This document shows positions 33,082 to 42,908 of a stretch of DNA of 64,000 nucleotides, in pieces. The notes under the pieces were generated by a model. It did not search any database and was not told where the DNA came from. It worked only from the letters and a program-made list of their open reading frames with translations. The stretch spans positions 1 through 64,000 of the forward strand of contig NZ_AOPO01000009.1 in the NCBI RefSeq assembly GCF_000336575.1, written 5' to 3'. Origin of the DNA: Vreelandella titanicae BH1 (GTDB taxonomy: Bacteria > Pseudomonadota > Gammaproteobacteria > Pseudomonadales > Halomonadaceae). Position numbers and translations under genes: made by a program. Every line of letters starts with the position of its first letter. Within the stretch, counting starts at the first letter, position 1.

Positions 33082-34506
33082 ATGATGGAGTTTAATGATA
33101 ATGTTGAGTTCATGGGCAAAGACTTTCTGTTAGAAAATGAAGCAGCCCGACGGCTTTATCATGAGCACGCAGCGATCATGCCGATTTGCGATTATCACTC
33201 GCACTTAGATCCAGTCGAAATAGCTCATAATACCCAGTTCGATAATTTAACCCAGCTATGGCTAAAAGGGGATCACTATAAATGGCGTGCAATGCGCTGC
33301 GCGGGTGTTGCTGAGCAGCGTATAACCGGAGATGTCAGTGACCGAGAACGCTTTCAAGCATGGGCGGAAACCGTACCCGACTGCTTAGGCAATCCACTCT
33401 ATCATTGGACGCATCTTGAGCTTAAGAAGCCGTTAGGGATCGACAATATTCTCCTCTCTGCACAGACAGCTGAGGAGATATGGCACCTATCTAAACAGCG
33501 GCTAGCAACTCCACAGCTTAGTGCTCAAGGGATTTTGGAGCGCTTTAACGTGCGTACTATTTGTACCACGGATGATCCTGTGGATAGCTTGGAAACCCAT
33601 CAACGGCACGCGAAGGCGAACACTGGGCCGACTATGCTGCCGACATTTCGAGCTGATGCGGTTCTCAAAATAGAACAGCCAGCGTTTGTCGATTATCTCG
33701 CTACGCTCGAAGTTGCCAGTGGCGTGACGATACAGCGTTTCGATGATTTGCTGGCTGCTCTGTACCAGCGTCTCGAACATTTCGAAAGTTTAGGTTGCTG
33801 CCTTTCCGACCATAGCCTTGAGAAGCCCGTTTTTGTTGAGCCTCCTGCAGCTTATGAGCTGGATCGGATACTCGACCGCAGAAAGCGCGGAAATGAACTG
33901 AGTAGTGATGATGTGCACGGCTTTACCACAGCGGTGCTGCTATGGCTCGGTAAGGAGTATGCACGCCGGGGCTGGGTCATGCAGCTTCACATTGGCGCTT
34001 TGCGCGATTTAAGCCAGCGGGGGCGTCGTGACATAGGCGCTAACAGTGGTTTCGATGCGATTGGCGATATCACCTACGCAGAACCTTTAGCGGCGCTGTT
34101 GGATGCGCTGGATAGCCAGCATCAACTGCCGCGCACCGTGCTTTATAACCTTAACCCGCGGGATAACGAAATGCTCGCTGGGCTGGCCGGTTCCTTTCAA
34201 GGTGATGGAATCCCCGGAAAAGTGCAGTTTGGAGCCGCATGGTGGTTTAACGACCAGCGTGATGGCATGGAACGCCAGCTAACTACCCAGATGCAGTTTG
34301 GTTTGCTGCGCCACTTTGTGGGCATGCTGACTGATTCTCGTAGCCTTCTATCGTTTTCTCGTCATGAGTATTTTCGGCGTATTTTTTGCCAAATGCTGGG
34401 GACTCAAATGACCCGCGGCGAGTTACCCAACGATATTGACCGAGTTGGCGAGCTGGTTCGTGCGGTGTGCTACCACAATGTGCAGCGCTACCTATTTGAG
34501 CGTTAA
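33082..34506 (+). CDS. uxaC: Glucuronate isomerase (uronate isomerase)
   Basis: A 474-residue UxaC. The amidohydrolase-like metal site shows as CDYHSHLDP (H39, H41) near the start and the family segments TICTTDDPVDSLETH and GAAWWFNDQRDGMERQL near 400. It converts D-glucuronate to D-fructuronate and D-galacturonate to D-tagaturonate. Two ATG codons are adjacent (33082 and 33085) behind AAGGAG. As UxuB but no tagaturonate reductase is present, glucuronate is the likely substrate. Confidence 0.95.
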   Translation: MMEFNDNVEFMGKDFLLENEAARRLYHEHAAIMPICDYHSHLDPVEIAHNTQFDNLTQLWLKGDHYKWRAMRCAGVAEQRITGDVSDRERFQAWAETVPDCLGNPLYHWTHLELKKPLGIDNILLSAQTAEEIWHLSKQRLATPQLSAQGILERFNVRTICTTDDPVDSLETHQRHAKANTGPTMLPTFRADAVLKIEQPAFVDYLATLEVASGVTIQRFDDLLAALYQRLEHFESLGCCLSDHSLEKPVFVEPPAAYELDRILDRRKRGNELSSDDVHGFTTAVLLWLGKEYARRGWVMQLHIGALRDLSQRGRRDIGANSGFDAIGDITYAEPLAALLDALDSQHQLPRTVLYNLNPRDNEMLAGLAGSFQGDGIPGKVQFGAAWWFNDQRDGMERQLTTQMQFGLLRHFVGMLTDSRSLLSFSRHEYFRRIFCQMLGTQMTRGELPNDIDRVGELVRAVCYHNVQRYLFER

Positions 34507-34536
34507 CTTCTTTTTACTTCTTGTGATGGATTTACC

Positions 34537-35748
34537 ATGATCATTAGCGATGCATATTTAATCGTAACGTCCCCAGGCCGCAACTTTGTCACGCTGAAAA
34601 TTGTTACCGAATCAGGAGTGTATGGGATCGGCGATGCCACATTAAATGGCCGCGAGCTGTCGGTGGTCGCCTACCTGGAAGAACATGTGTTACCAACATT
34701 AATTGGTCGCGATGCTAGCCGCATTGAAGATATCTGGCACTTTCTGTATCGCGGCGCTTACTGGCGTCGTGGGCCAGTAACGATGACGGCTATTGCAGCA
34801 GTGGACGTAGCCCTATGGGACATCAAAGCAAAGCTTGCGGGTATGCCGCTTTACCAGCTGTTGGGTGGTAAGAGTCGCGATCGGGTGATGGTCTACGGTC
34901 ATGCGACAGGGCGTGATATTGAAGCATGTCTGGAAGAGGTCGCCCGCCATGTGGATGAAGGCTACAGAGCGGTACGCGTTCAAGCTGGTGTGCCAGGCAT
35001 TGCCAGCATTTATGGTGTCGCCAAAAAAGAGGGTGAGCCCTATGAACCTGCAGATTCTGATTTGCCCGCAGAGCATGTGTGGAGTACCAGTAAATACTTA
35101 AACCATGTGCCTAAACTATTTGCCGCCGTACGTGAGCGCTTCGGCGATGATTTGCACGTGCTACACGATGTTCATCATCGCCTGACGCCCATCGAGGCTG
35201 CTCGCTTAGGTAAAGAAGTGGAGCCCTACCATCTCTTTTGGCTTGAAGACTGCGTACCGGCTGAGAACCAGGAGGCGTTTGGTCTTATCCGCCAGCACAC
35301 CACCACGCCGCTGGCGGTGGGCGAAGTCTTTAACAGCCTGTTTGACGCCAAAGCGTTGATCGAGAATCAGTGGATTGACTATATACGCGCCACTTTAACC
35401 CACGCCGGGGGGATCACCCACGTACGGCGCATTGCCGATTTGGCGGGTCTTTACCATGTGCGTACCGGCTTCCACGGGCCAACGGATCTTTCGCCGGTTT
35501 GCTTGGGGGCGGCGATTCACTTTGACACCTGGGTACCCAACTTCGGCATCCAGGAGTATATGCCGCATACCAGTGCTACTGACGAGGTATTCCCCCACGA
35601 TTATCGCTTTGAAGATGGGCATTTCATTGTCGGTGAAAAGCCGGGGCATGGCGTCGATATCGATGAAGAGTTAGCCAAGCAATACCCCTATAAGCGTGCC
35701 AGCCTGCCGGTGAACCGGTTAGAAGACGGCACCTTGTGGCACTGGTGA
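34537..35748 (+). CDS. manD: D-mannonate dehydratase, enolase superfamily (ManD/RspA)
   Basis: A 403-residue enolase-superfamily enzyme. Metal and catalytic residues of the ManD subgroup are in place: R147 and Y159 (catalytic region [14 protein letters not shown]), D211 and H213 in HDVHHRL, E237 in WLEDCVPAE and E263 in VGEVFNS, plus [12 protein letters not shown]. It dehydrates D-mannonate to 2-keto-3-deoxy-D-gluconate and here replaces the unrelated UxuA. High-activity ManD from the halophile Chromohalobacter is known, and the gene sits in a matching cluster. Confidence 0.92.
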   Translation: MIISDAYLIVTSPGRNFVTLKIVTESGVYGIGDATLNGRELSVVAYLEEHVLPTLIGRDASRIEDIWHFLYRGAYWRRGPVTMTAIAAVDVALWDIKAKLAGMPLYQLLGGKSRDRVMVYGHATGRDIEACLEEVARHVDEGYRAVRVQAGVPGIASIYGVAKKEGEPYEPADSDLPAEHVWSTSKYLNHVPKLFAAVRERFGDDLHVLHDVHHRLTPIEAARLGKEVEPYHLFWLEDCVPAENQEAFGLIRQHTTTPLAVGEVFNSLFDAKALIENQWIDYIRATLTHAGGITHVRRIADLAGLYHVRTGFHGPTDLSPVCLGAAIHFDTWVPNFGIQEYMPHTSATDEVFPHDYRFEDGHFIVGEKPGHGVDIDEELAKQYPYKRASLPVNRLEDGTLWHW

Positions 35749-35762
35749 AGGAGTTCATCTAG

Positions 35763-36785
35763 ATGAAAGCATTCCAGGTAAAGGCGCCCCATGACTACCA
35801 GGTCGCGGAAGTTGATCCGCCCAAGGTGGCCGCTGGTGAAGCGTTGGTACGCGTAGCATTTGCCGGTATCTGCGGCTCGGATATGCACATTATCCATGGC
35901 GACAACGCCTTTGTGCGCTTTCCGCGCATCACCGGCCATGAGTTCGCCGGGGTAGTGGAGGCGGTAGGGGAAGGCGTGGCTGACGTAGCCGTTGGGGATC
36001 GCGTGTGCATTGACCCCGTTATCAGCTGTGGTGAGTGCTACCCCTGTCGGATTGGCCGTCCCAACGTGTGCAGTTCGCTTGAAGTGATCGGTGTGCATCG
36101 CGATGGTGGTTTTGAAGAGTTTGTGGCCGTACCCGCGGCTAACGTACACCACCTACCTGAGCATATCGGGCTAGACGCCGCTGCCTTAGTTGAGCCTTAT
36201 ACCATTGCCGCCAACGTACTTGATCGTATGCAGCCGCACCCTGGTGATCGACTAATGATTCTGGGCGCCGGCGTTATTGGCCTTACGATCCTGCAAATGG
36301 CTTTGGCCAAGGGGATTGAAGAGGTCATCGTCACTGATGTTATTAACGAGCGATTAGTGGCGGCAAAACAGCTTGGGGCAACGCAGGTATTTAATAGCCG
36401 CGAGCAGGATGTGGAAAAAGAGGTGCTTGCCTTAACCCAGGGGGAAGGCGTGCCGCTGATTGCCGATGCGGCCTGCGTGCCAGCGCTGTTACCGCAAATG
36501 CTGCGTTTAGCGTCGCCAGCAGGGCGCATTGGTCTACTGGGCTTTAGCGTTCAGCCCAGCGAGCTAGTGCAGTTAGAGGTGATTAAGAAAGAGCTGACCC
36601 TGGTCGGGTCGCGGCTCAACAACCGTAAGTTTCCGGAGGTGCTAAAGCTAATGGCAAGTGGGCAGTTGGATCCGTTGGCGTTAGTCAGCCACCGGTTGCC
36701 GCTAAGCGACATGCCCAGCGCCATCGACATGCTTGACCACCGGCCAGAAGAGGCCCGCAAGGTGCTGATTCAAATCAGTGCTTGA
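35763..36785 (+). CDS. Zinc-dependent sugar-acid dehydrogenase (RspB / L-gulonate 5-dehydrogenase-like)
   Basis: A 340-residue medium-chain dehydrogenase. Catalytic zinc ligands C37 and H59-E60 (GICGSD, TGHEFAG), a structural zinc set C89, C92, C95 and C103, and the NAD loop GAGVIG are all present. RspA/ManD-linked relatives oxidise L-gulonate, L-idonate or L-galactonate at C5 to 5-keto acids such as D-fructuronate, which UxuB then takes. L-gulonate 5-dehydrogenase is the best guess from context; the exact sugar acid cannot be read from sequence. 14 bp after manD. Confidence 0.8.
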   Translation: MKAFQVKAPHDYQVAEVDPPKVAAGEALVRVAFAGICGSDMHIIHGDNAFVRFPRITGHEFAGVVEAVGEGVADVAVGDRVCIDPVISCGECYPCRIGRPNVCSSLEVIGVHRDGGFEEFVAVPAANVHHLPEHIGLDAAALVEPYTIAANVLDRMQPHPGDRLMILGAGVIGLTILQMALAKGIEEVIVTDVINERLVAAKQLGATQVFNSREQDVEKEVLALTQGEGVPLIADAACVPALLPQMLRLASPAGRIGLLGFSVQPSELVQLEVIKKELTLVGSRLNNRKFPEVLKLMASGQLDPLALVSHRLPLSDMPSAIDMLDHRPEEARKVLIQISA

Positions 36786-36871
36786 GGGATGCTACTCCAA
36801 CCCACGCCAACCCACGCGAAATTAATAGCTGCAATAAACAACTAACAACACCTGTGTGCAGGAGAAAGACA

Positions 36872-37840
36872 ATGATCAAACAACTTATCACCAGCGCTGT
36901 TCTTGGGGCCGCCATGCTAGGCAGTCACTCACTAATGGCGGCAGACTTTACCCTGCGTTTTGGCCATTTAGCCAATGAGCAGAACATTTGGCACCAGGCC
37001 GCTGAGAAATTTAAACAGGAGGTCGAAGCAAACTCTGACGGGCAGATCGAAGTACGCCTCTATCCCAGTGAGCAGCTTGGGAACGAGATGGACGTGATCA
37101 ACAGTATCCAACTGGGCACGGCGGATATGACTATTACCGGTGAAAGCTTACAGAACTGGGCGCCGAAAGCCGCGATGATGGCGGTACCGTACGCCTTTAG
37201 AGATTCCGAACACCTCCATGCCGCCGTTAACGGCGATATTGGTGCTGAGATTGAAGCGCAAATCACTGAACGCACTAACCTGGTACCTTTGGCGTGGTTT
37301 GAGCGTGGCCCCCGTGAGCTGACCTCCAATCGTCCTATCCGCACGCCTGATGAGCTGGATGGGTTACGTCTTCGCGTTCCTAACGTGCCGCTATTCGTTG
37401 ATACATGGCAGGCAATGGGGGCACGTCCAACCCCAATGGCGTTTAGCGAAGTGTTCACTGCGCTGCAGCAAAACACCCTGGAAGGTCAAGAGAACCCGCT
37501 TAGTCTGATCGAAAGCGCCAGCTTTAATGAGGTGCAGGACTACGTCAACATGACCGGCCATGTGCGCAGCTGGATCTACGTGGTGATTGGCCGTAACCAG
37601 TTGGAAAGTATGCCGGAAGAACTTCAGCAAGTGGTGCGAGACGCTGCTCAAACGATGCAGGAGTATCAAGCCGAGCTTTTCGTTGATGACCAAGCACGTC
37701 TTGAGCAAGCGCTACAGGAGCGTGGCATGGAGTTCGTGGAAGTCGATGTCGATGCCTTTGCAGAGAAAGCTCGCCCCGCCGTGCTTGAGGCCTTAACCGA
37801 AGAGCAGCGTGAACTCTTTGACGCTATCCAAGACCTGTAA
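36872..37840 (+). CDS. TRAP transporter substrate-binding protein (system 2)
   Basis: About 322 residues from MIKQL at 36872, which follows a strong GCAGGAGAAAGAC ribosome-binding site; the longer frame from 36782 is rejected. Signal peptide cleaves near LMAA-DF. DctP features: FGHLANEQNIWHQAAEKF, YPSEQLGNEMDVINSIQLG, and the arginine region RTPDELDGLRLRVPNVP. It differs clearly from system 1, so a second organic acid (mannonate, gulonate or a galactonate) is likely. Confidence 0.85.
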   Translation: MIKQLITSAVLGAAMLGSHSLMAADFTLRFGHLANEQNIWHQAAEKFKQEVEANSDGQIEVRLYPSEQLGNEMDVINSIQLGTADMTITGESLQNWAPKAAMMAVPYAFRDSEHLHAAVNGDIGAEIEAQITERTNLVPLAWFERGPRELTSNRPIRTPDELDGLRLRVPNVPLFVDTWQAMGARPTPMAFSEVFTALQQNTLEGQENPLSLIESASFNEVQDYVNMTGHVRSWIYVVIGRNQLESMPEELQQVVRDAAQTMQEYQAELFVDDQARLEQALQERGMEFVEVDVDAFAEKARPAVLEALTEEQRELFDAIQDL

Positions 37841-37870
37841 GCTCGGATTTGTGGTCAATTGATAATGACA

Positions 37871-37898
37871 ATGGGCTGGCCGTGCGCCAGTCCATTTT
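37871..37898 (+). terminator. Attenuator hairpin between dctP and dctQ (system 2)
   Basis: ATGGGCTGGC pairs with GCCAGTCCAT (one G-U pair) around loop CGTGC and is followed by TTTTC. It lies 30 bp after the dctP stop. The short T tract suits partial termination, giving more binding protein than permease. Confidence 0.6.
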
Positions 37899-37935
37899 CT
37901 AACGATACAAGCAGCTTGCCCATGAGGATACGGTT

Positions 37936-38514
37936 ATGAACTCGGATCACAAAGCGCTTGAACAGCAAGCGTTGGAGAGTCTGGATTCAATGTCGGTGGT
38001 GCCTAAATTTAAAGGCCCCATTGGGCGCGTCATTGGCTGGGTGGACACGTGCTTTCTGACGTTGGCTGTTACGGCGCTGATTGCGATTGCCGCCACGGTA
38101 CTGCTGCAAATTTGTTCACGGCTATTTTTGCCGTTTTCGATAGCCTGGACCGAAGAACTCTCGCGCTATCTGTTTATTTATATGGTGGCACTATCTGTTG
38201 GTGTGGTGCTGCGACAGAACCGAAACATCAGCGTTGAGCTTTTCCATCATCTACTGGGGCCGCGCATACAGGCAGCCTTTCAAGTGTTGATCTGTGCGCT
38301 GATTGGCCTGTTTGCCTTTTTGGTGCTGCCTTACGCTTGGCAGTATGCGCAAAACGGCGCTTGGCAAACCTCGCCCACGCTGCATGTTCCCATGCTGTAT
38401 ATCTTTTTCTCAACGGTAGTCACCTTTGCGCTTCTCCTGGTTTATAGCTTGCTGGGGTGTCTTGAGGGAATGATCGCAATGTGTCACTCCTCTGCCTCCC
38501 TTCCGGAGTCGTAA
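37936..38514 (+). CDS. TRAP transporter small permease (DctQ, system 2)
   Basis: A 192-residue protein with a 38-residue polar N-terminal extension before four hydrophobic helices (about 42-65, 75-100 with AWTEELSRYLFIYMVALSVG, 115-140 and 155-178). The EELSRYLF core is typical of DctQ. The stop lies 2 bp before the dctM start. Confidence 0.85.
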   Translation: MNSDHKALEQQALESLDSMSVVPKFKGPIGRVIGWVDTCFLTLAVTALIAIAATVLLQICSRLFLPFSIAWTEELSRYLFIYMVALSVGVVLRQNRNISVELFHHLLGPRIQAAFQVLICALIGLFAFLVLPYAWQYAQNGAWQTSPTLHVPMLYIFFSTVVTFALLLVYSLLGCLEGMIAMCHSSASLPES

Positions 38515-38516
38515 GC

Positions 38517-39797
38517 ATGGAAGTTATTATCCTCTTTAGCGTTTTCTTGGTTTTGCTCTTGGTGGGAATGCCCATTGCGTTTGCGCTGGGGTTAGCCTCG
38601 CTCTCTTATCTGCTGCTTGAAGGCATTTCATTAACCATCGTGCCGCAGCGCATGTATGCGGGTATCGACACCTTCGTGCTGCTGTGTATTCCCGGCTTTG
38701 TGCTGGCCGGCAATTTAATGAACGTGGGCAATATCACTGATCATATTGTGCGTTTTTCCAATGCTCTGTTAGGCCACATTCGCGGCGGTCTTGGCTTGGC
38801 CAATGTGGCAGGGTCGATGATTTTCGGTGGTATCTCCGGCACGGCGGTTGCAGATTCAGCCAGCATCGGTTCGGTGATGATTCCCGGTATGGCTCGCTCA
38901 GGCTATGACAAGCCGTTTGCTGCTGCGGTGACCGCCGCCTCGTCAACCGTTGGGCCGATTATACCGCCCAGCGTACCCATGATCATTGCCGGTTCGCTCA
39001 GCGGGATTTCGGTCGGACGGATGTTCCTGGCAGGTGCCGTACCGGGGCTTCTAATGGGCCTCGCCATGATGATTACGGTGTATATTCTGGCCGTTCGGCG
39101 TGGGTATCCCAAAGAGCAGCGGGTACCTTTTTTGCAACTGCTGCGCGAAGCCAAAACGGCCTTCTGGGCACTGCTGATGACCGTGATTATTCTCTACGGC
39201 ATTATTGGCGGGTTCTTTACCCCTACCGAAGCTTCTATTGTGGCTTGCCTCTATGCCTTGGTCGTCGGCATGTATGTGTATAAAGGCCTGTCGTGGAAAA
39301 AGCTTCCGGCGATTTTGTCAGACACCGTATTAACCTCTTCGGCACTACTGCTGATGGTGGGGTTAGCCAACCTGTTTGGCTGGATACTCACCAGTGAGCA
39401 GATCCCTCAGATGATAGCCTCACTGATTCTCTCCATTAGCGATAACCCGCTCATTGTCTTACTCATCCTTAACCTGATTCTTTTGTTTGTTGGCGCTTTT
39501 ATGGAGACCATTGCCGCGCTGATTATTCTTTTCCCGGCCTTGGTGGGAGTCGCCACTGGCGTGGGTGTCGATCCGGTTCACTTTGCGGTAATCGCGGTGT
39601 TGAACCTGATGATTGGGCTGACAACCCCGCCGGTGGGGGTCTGCCTATTCGTGGTAGCGGGGATTGGCAAGCTACCTATGTTGACGGTGGCAAAAGCCAT
39701 CGTGCCTTTTTTACTGTGCAACTTGGCGGTACTGTTGTTGGTGACCTATGTCCCCGCGATTTCGCTTTGGTTGCCTAACTTGCTGATGGGAGAGTAG
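38517..39797 (+). CDS. TRAP transporter large permease (DctM, system 2)
   Basis: About 426 residues from MEVII at 38517; the frame opens at 38481 but that start lies inside dctQ. DctM landmarks: FVLLCIPGFVLAGNLMNVGN, GGISGTAVADSASIGSVMI, IIPPSVPMIIAG, TPTEASIVACLYAL and TTPPVGVCLFVVAG. It is followed by uxuB with 3 bp between. Confidence 0.9.
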   Translation: MEVIILFSVFLVLLLVGMPIAFALGLASLSYLLLEGISLTIVPQRMYAGIDTFVLLCIPGFVLAGNLMNVGNITDHIVRFSNALLGHIRGGLGLANVAGSMIFGGISGTAVADSASIGSVMIPGMARSGYDKPFAAAVTAASSTVGPIIPPSVPMIIAGSLSGISVGRMFLAGAVPGLLMGLAMMITVYILAVRRGYPKEQRVPFLQLLREAKTAFWALLMTVIILYGIIGGFFTPTEASIVACLYALVVGMYVYKGLSWKKLPAILSDTVLTSSALLLMVGLANLFGWILTSEQIPQMIASLILSISDNPLIVLLILNLILLFVGAFMETIAALIILFPALVGVATGVGVDPVHFAVIAVLNLMIGLTTPPVGVCLFVVAGIGKLPMLTVAKAIVPFLLCNLAVLLLVTYVPAISLWLPNLLMGE

Positions 39798-39800
39798 TTG

Positions 39801-41276
39801 ATGATGGCTCCAAAGCTTATTGAAGCAAAGCCAAGAAGTGGTCGGATCGGGATTGTCCATCTGGGGTTAGGCGCTTTTCACCGCGCCCACCAAGCGGTCT
39901 ATTTAGAACGTTATCGCCAACGCAGTGGCGATGGTGAGTGGGGCGTTTGCAGCGCGAATTTACGCTCTAGCGTTGGTTTAGTCGACGGCTTACGTGCGGC
40001 AGGGCAGCGCTATCATGTAGCGGAGTACGCCGATAGTGACAGCGTCACGCTGCGTGAAATTGGCGTTATTGAAGAGACGCTATTCTCGGGCCGTGATGGC
40101 GCGGACGAAGGTATGGATAGCTGGGGGCGAGACCGAGAGGCGCTACTGGCGCGAATGGCGTCTGCGGATACCCGTGTTGTTACGTTAACAGTCACTGAGA
40201 AGGGCTACTTTTTAAACCCCGCGAGCGGTGAGTTAAAAATCGATGACCCGATGATCATCGGCGATATGGTCTCGCCCCAACAGCCGCGAACTGCCCCTGG
40301 ACTATTGGTAGAAGCGTTAGCTCAGCGGCGTGAGGCTGGTCTTGCTCCCTTTACCGTTCTCTCTTGCGACAACATGCCGGATAACGGTAAGCGAACACGC
40401 CAAGCGGTGGTCCAACTGGCCGAGCATCGAGACGCAGCGTTGGCCAGTTGGATTGCCAGAGAAGTGGCGTTTCCCTGCAGCATGGTGGATCGCATCGTCC
40501 CTGCGATGACCGACGCCGATTTTGAGCGCTTAGCGGCACTGGGCGTTTCCGATCAAAATGCCGTGGTATGCGAAGCGTTCACGCAGTGGGTGGTTGAAGA
40601 TAACTTCCCCCAGGGTCGACCCGGCTGGGAAGCTGAGGGGGTTGAGATGGTGGCAGATGTGGCGCCGTTTGAAACCATGAAGCTGCGCATGCTCAATGGC
40701 AGCCACTCCTTGCTTGCCTATCTGGGTGCGCTTGCAGGTATCGAAACGGTTTATGACGGCATCAATCACGTCGATCTTCGGGCGCTGCTGCGCCGCTATA
40801 TGCTTGAAGAAGCGGCGCCTACACTTGAGATGCCCAAGGGAATCGATTTAGACGCTTATGCTGACTCGCTGCTGGCACGCTTTGCCAATGACAGTTTGCG
40901 TCATCGTCTGCAGCAGATCGCTATGGATGGTAGCCAAAAGCTTCCACAGCGCTGGCTTTCCGGCGCGCTGGAACGTAGTGCCGCTGGTCAAACTTCGCCC
41001 TGCGTGGCGCTGGGGGTGGCGGCCTGGATTCGCTATACCGCGGGTCAAGACCTGCAAGGAAATAGTTACCCCGTGGATGATCCGCTAGCCAAGCGCTTTG
41101 CAGAGCTGCACCAGATGCATGGTAGCGATCCCCGCGCGCTGGTAGCGGCCTATTTAGCCATGGACGATGTGGTGCCCAACGCATTGGCACAAGACGATGC
41201 GTTTGCACAGGCGGTGCTGGTGGCATATCAAACACTCACCCAGGGCGGGTTGCGTGAGGCACTAGCGGGCTTATAA
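39801..41276 (+). CDS. uxuB: D-mannonate oxidoreductase (fructuronate reductase)
   Basis: About 491 residues; ATG at 39801 (or 39804) behind GGGAG is preferred over the TTG at 39798. It belongs to the long-chain mannitol dehydrogenase family: VHLGLGAFHRAHQAVY at the N-terminal Rossmann part, TVTEKGYFLN, SCDNMPDNGKR, CSMVDRIVPA and the catalytic-lysine segment METMKLRMLNGSHS-like FETMKLRMLNGSHS near 295. It reduces D-fructuronate to D-mannonate, linking UxaC (and the RspB-like enzyme) to ManD. A strong terminator follows. Confidence 0.9.
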   Translation: MMAPKLIEAKPRSGRIGIVHLGLGAFHRAHQAVYLERYRQRSGDGEWGVCSANLRSSVGLVDGLRAAGQRYHVAEYADSDSVTLREIGVIEETLFSGRDGADEGMDSWGRDREALLARMASADTRVVTLTVTEKGYFLNPASGELKIDDPMIIGDMVSPQQPRTAPGLLVEALAQRREAGLAPFTVLSCDNMPDNGKRTRQAVVQLAEHRDAALASWIAREVAFPCSMVDRIVPAMTDADFERLAALGVSDQNAVVCEAFTQWVVEDNFPQGRPGWEAEGVEMVADVAPFETMKLRMLNGSHSLLAYLGALAGIETVYDGINHVDLRALLRRYMLEEAAPTLEMPKGIDLDAYADSLLARFANDSLRHRLQQIAMDGSQKLPQRWLSGALERSAAGQTSPCVALGVAAWIRYTAGQDLQGNSYPVDDPLAKRFAELHQMHGSDPRALVAAYLAMDDVVPNALAQDDAFAQAVLVAYQTLTQGGLREALAGL

Positions 41277-41289
41277 TCCCGTTAAGTTC

Positions 41290-41326
41290 AAAACCCCACT
41301 GATTGAATCAATCAGTGGGGTTTTTT
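41290..41326. terminator. Bidirectional terminator after uxuB
   Basis: A long stem (CCCCACTGATTG/CAATCAGTGGGG, loop AAT) flanked by AAAA on the left and TTTTTT on the right. It can stop both uxuB and the convergent symporter transcript. Confidence 0.95.
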
Positions 41327-41348
41327 AGTGCGCACTAATGGCTAACGA

Positions 41349-42848
41349 TTAGCGAGGTGCAGCGGGCGCTTCAGCGTTCGTGAGAGTCGGTTCGGGCACT
41401 TGCTCCATACGCTTGCGCTCTTGGTCAAGAATTGCCAGTGCCTGGGCAGAAGTCACGCGTGAGGCGGGCGTCACTAGGCTTACAATCACACCCGCTACCA
41501 GCGCTACTAGCACAGCGGGGATGCTTGGGTTACCCCAGAAGGCTGTCCAGTCGCTATTGGCAATAATCGTTAAGGAGGTCACCGAGGCGCAAATTAACGT
41601 GGCGATGGCACCTTGCCAGTTATAACGTGACCAGAAACGGCCCAGCATGGCACTCACAAACAGTCCTGACAGAATCGTCGAGATCATACGGGTGATGTAG
41701 GTGATGACATTGTCTGAGGCCAGCGCGAACAGCAGCGCCAGACCAATGGTTGCCACTAGCGCAATACGCGAGAAGCGCACTACATTTCGCGCTGAGGGCG
41801 TGCGGCCCGTTGCCAGCACATATAGATCGCGAATCAGCGTGGAAACACCGGCAATGGCATCGGAGCTCGCGCTAGACATCGTAGCGGAAAGACCCGCTAC
41901 CAATAGCAGTAGTCCTAATCCTAGGGGCATAATTTCAGTGGCCAGGAAAGGGAAGGCGAAGTTGCTATTTTCAAGCCCAGGGTTAAGGGCGTGGGTGGCC
42001 ATACCAATAATCGCGGGAATGATCGAAAAGCCCAGGTAAAGAACGCCGGTGATTAAGAACGAGCGGCGTACCGATTTGACTGATTTTCCTGAATAAATGC
42101 GCTGACGAAAGGAGGGCGTAGCAAGCACGCCAATGGCAATGACGGCAGCCAGTGACAGCGCTGGCAGCGCACCAATTTGACCAATACCCAGAAAGCTAGT
42201 GGCCCCCGCATCCATACCTGCCGTAAGGCCTGAGAAGCCGCCAACCTCCACTAGCGCCAGCACCGCCATCAAAATAAAACCCGCAAACAGCACAACCGCT
42301 TGAATGGTGTCAGTCCAGATAACCGCAAAATAACCCCCTACCACGCAGTAAATGCCGAAGCCTAACGCCACCAGAATACGTGCGGTGGTTAGATCGATAT
42401 CCGCCATCCAGGAGAGGTAGAGACCACCGCCAAGAATATGCGCGCCCAACCAGCCTATACAGGCAATATAGATAAGTAGCGCGACCACATTACGTACCAG
42501 CCGATTCGCACCGACGTAATAGGCGAGTTCCTCACTCATGGTCATAAAGCGAAGTTTACGTACGGGAGCAAAACAGACCGCGAGCAGTAGAATACCCACG
42601 GCGCCTCCAAGCCCGTATAAGGCACCCGCCCAGCCGTTGGCGTAACCGAACCCAACGGCGCCCATGCTGGAGCCGGTGCCCACCATGGTCGCGACCGTAG
42701 TACCTACGGTGAGAAATAGCGGTACGCTTCGCCCGCCGAGTAGAAAGTCGTCGCCGCTGCCCCGTTTGTGTCTTGAAATCCACCAGCCAAAAACAATCAT
42801 GGCGACAATGTAGAGCACGAAGGTAATAAGGAATAGTTGGCTGTTCAT
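41349..42848 (-). CDS. Sodium:solute symporter (SSS family)
   Basis: A 499-residue LeuT-fold transporter with about 13 hydrophobic helices. SSS features: an N-terminal GWWISRHKRGSGDDFLLGGRS, a GTGSSMGAVGFGY sodium-site loop, FGIYCVVGGYFAVIWTD and LLVAGLSATMSSASSDAIAG near residue 320. The substrate is unclear; the gene order after ridA and an N-acyl-D-amino-acid deacylase suggests amino acids or acylated amino acids. A 157-bp leader with two hairpins separates it from ridA. Confidence 0.85.
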   Translation of the reverse strand: MNSQLFLITFVLYIVAMIVFGWWISRHKRGSGDDFLLGGRSVPLFLTVGTTVATMVGTGSSMGAVGFGYANGWAGALYGLGGAVGILLLAVCFAPVRKLRFMTMSEELAYYVGANRLVRNVVALLIYIACIGWLGAHILGGGLYLSWMADIDLTTARILVALGFGIYCVVGGYFAVIWTDTIQAVVLFAGFILMAVLALVEVGGFSGLTAGMDAGATSFLGIGQIGALPALSLAAVIAIGVLATPSFRQRIYSGKSVKSVRRSFLITGVLYLGFSIIPAIIGMATHALNPGLENSNFAFPFLATEIMPLGLGLLLLVAGLSATMSSASSDAIAGVSTLIRDLYVLATGRTPSARNVVRFSRIALVATIGLALLFALASDNVITYITRMISTILSGLFVSAMLGRFWSRYNWQGAIATLICASVTSLTIIANSDWTAFWGNPSIPAVLVALVAGVIVSLVTPASRVTSAQALAILDQERKRMEQVPEPTLTNAEAPAAPR

Positions 42849-42908
42849 GTTAACCTCTTATCGTTGTTTATCCGGCCGTTGCCGCGGCCGAAGGTAGGCA
42901 ATGGAAGC

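Noticed and set aside
41290-41326. Integration or attachment site at the strong palindrome
   Set aside because: The flanking A and T runs and its place between convergent stops identify it as a bidirectional terminator.
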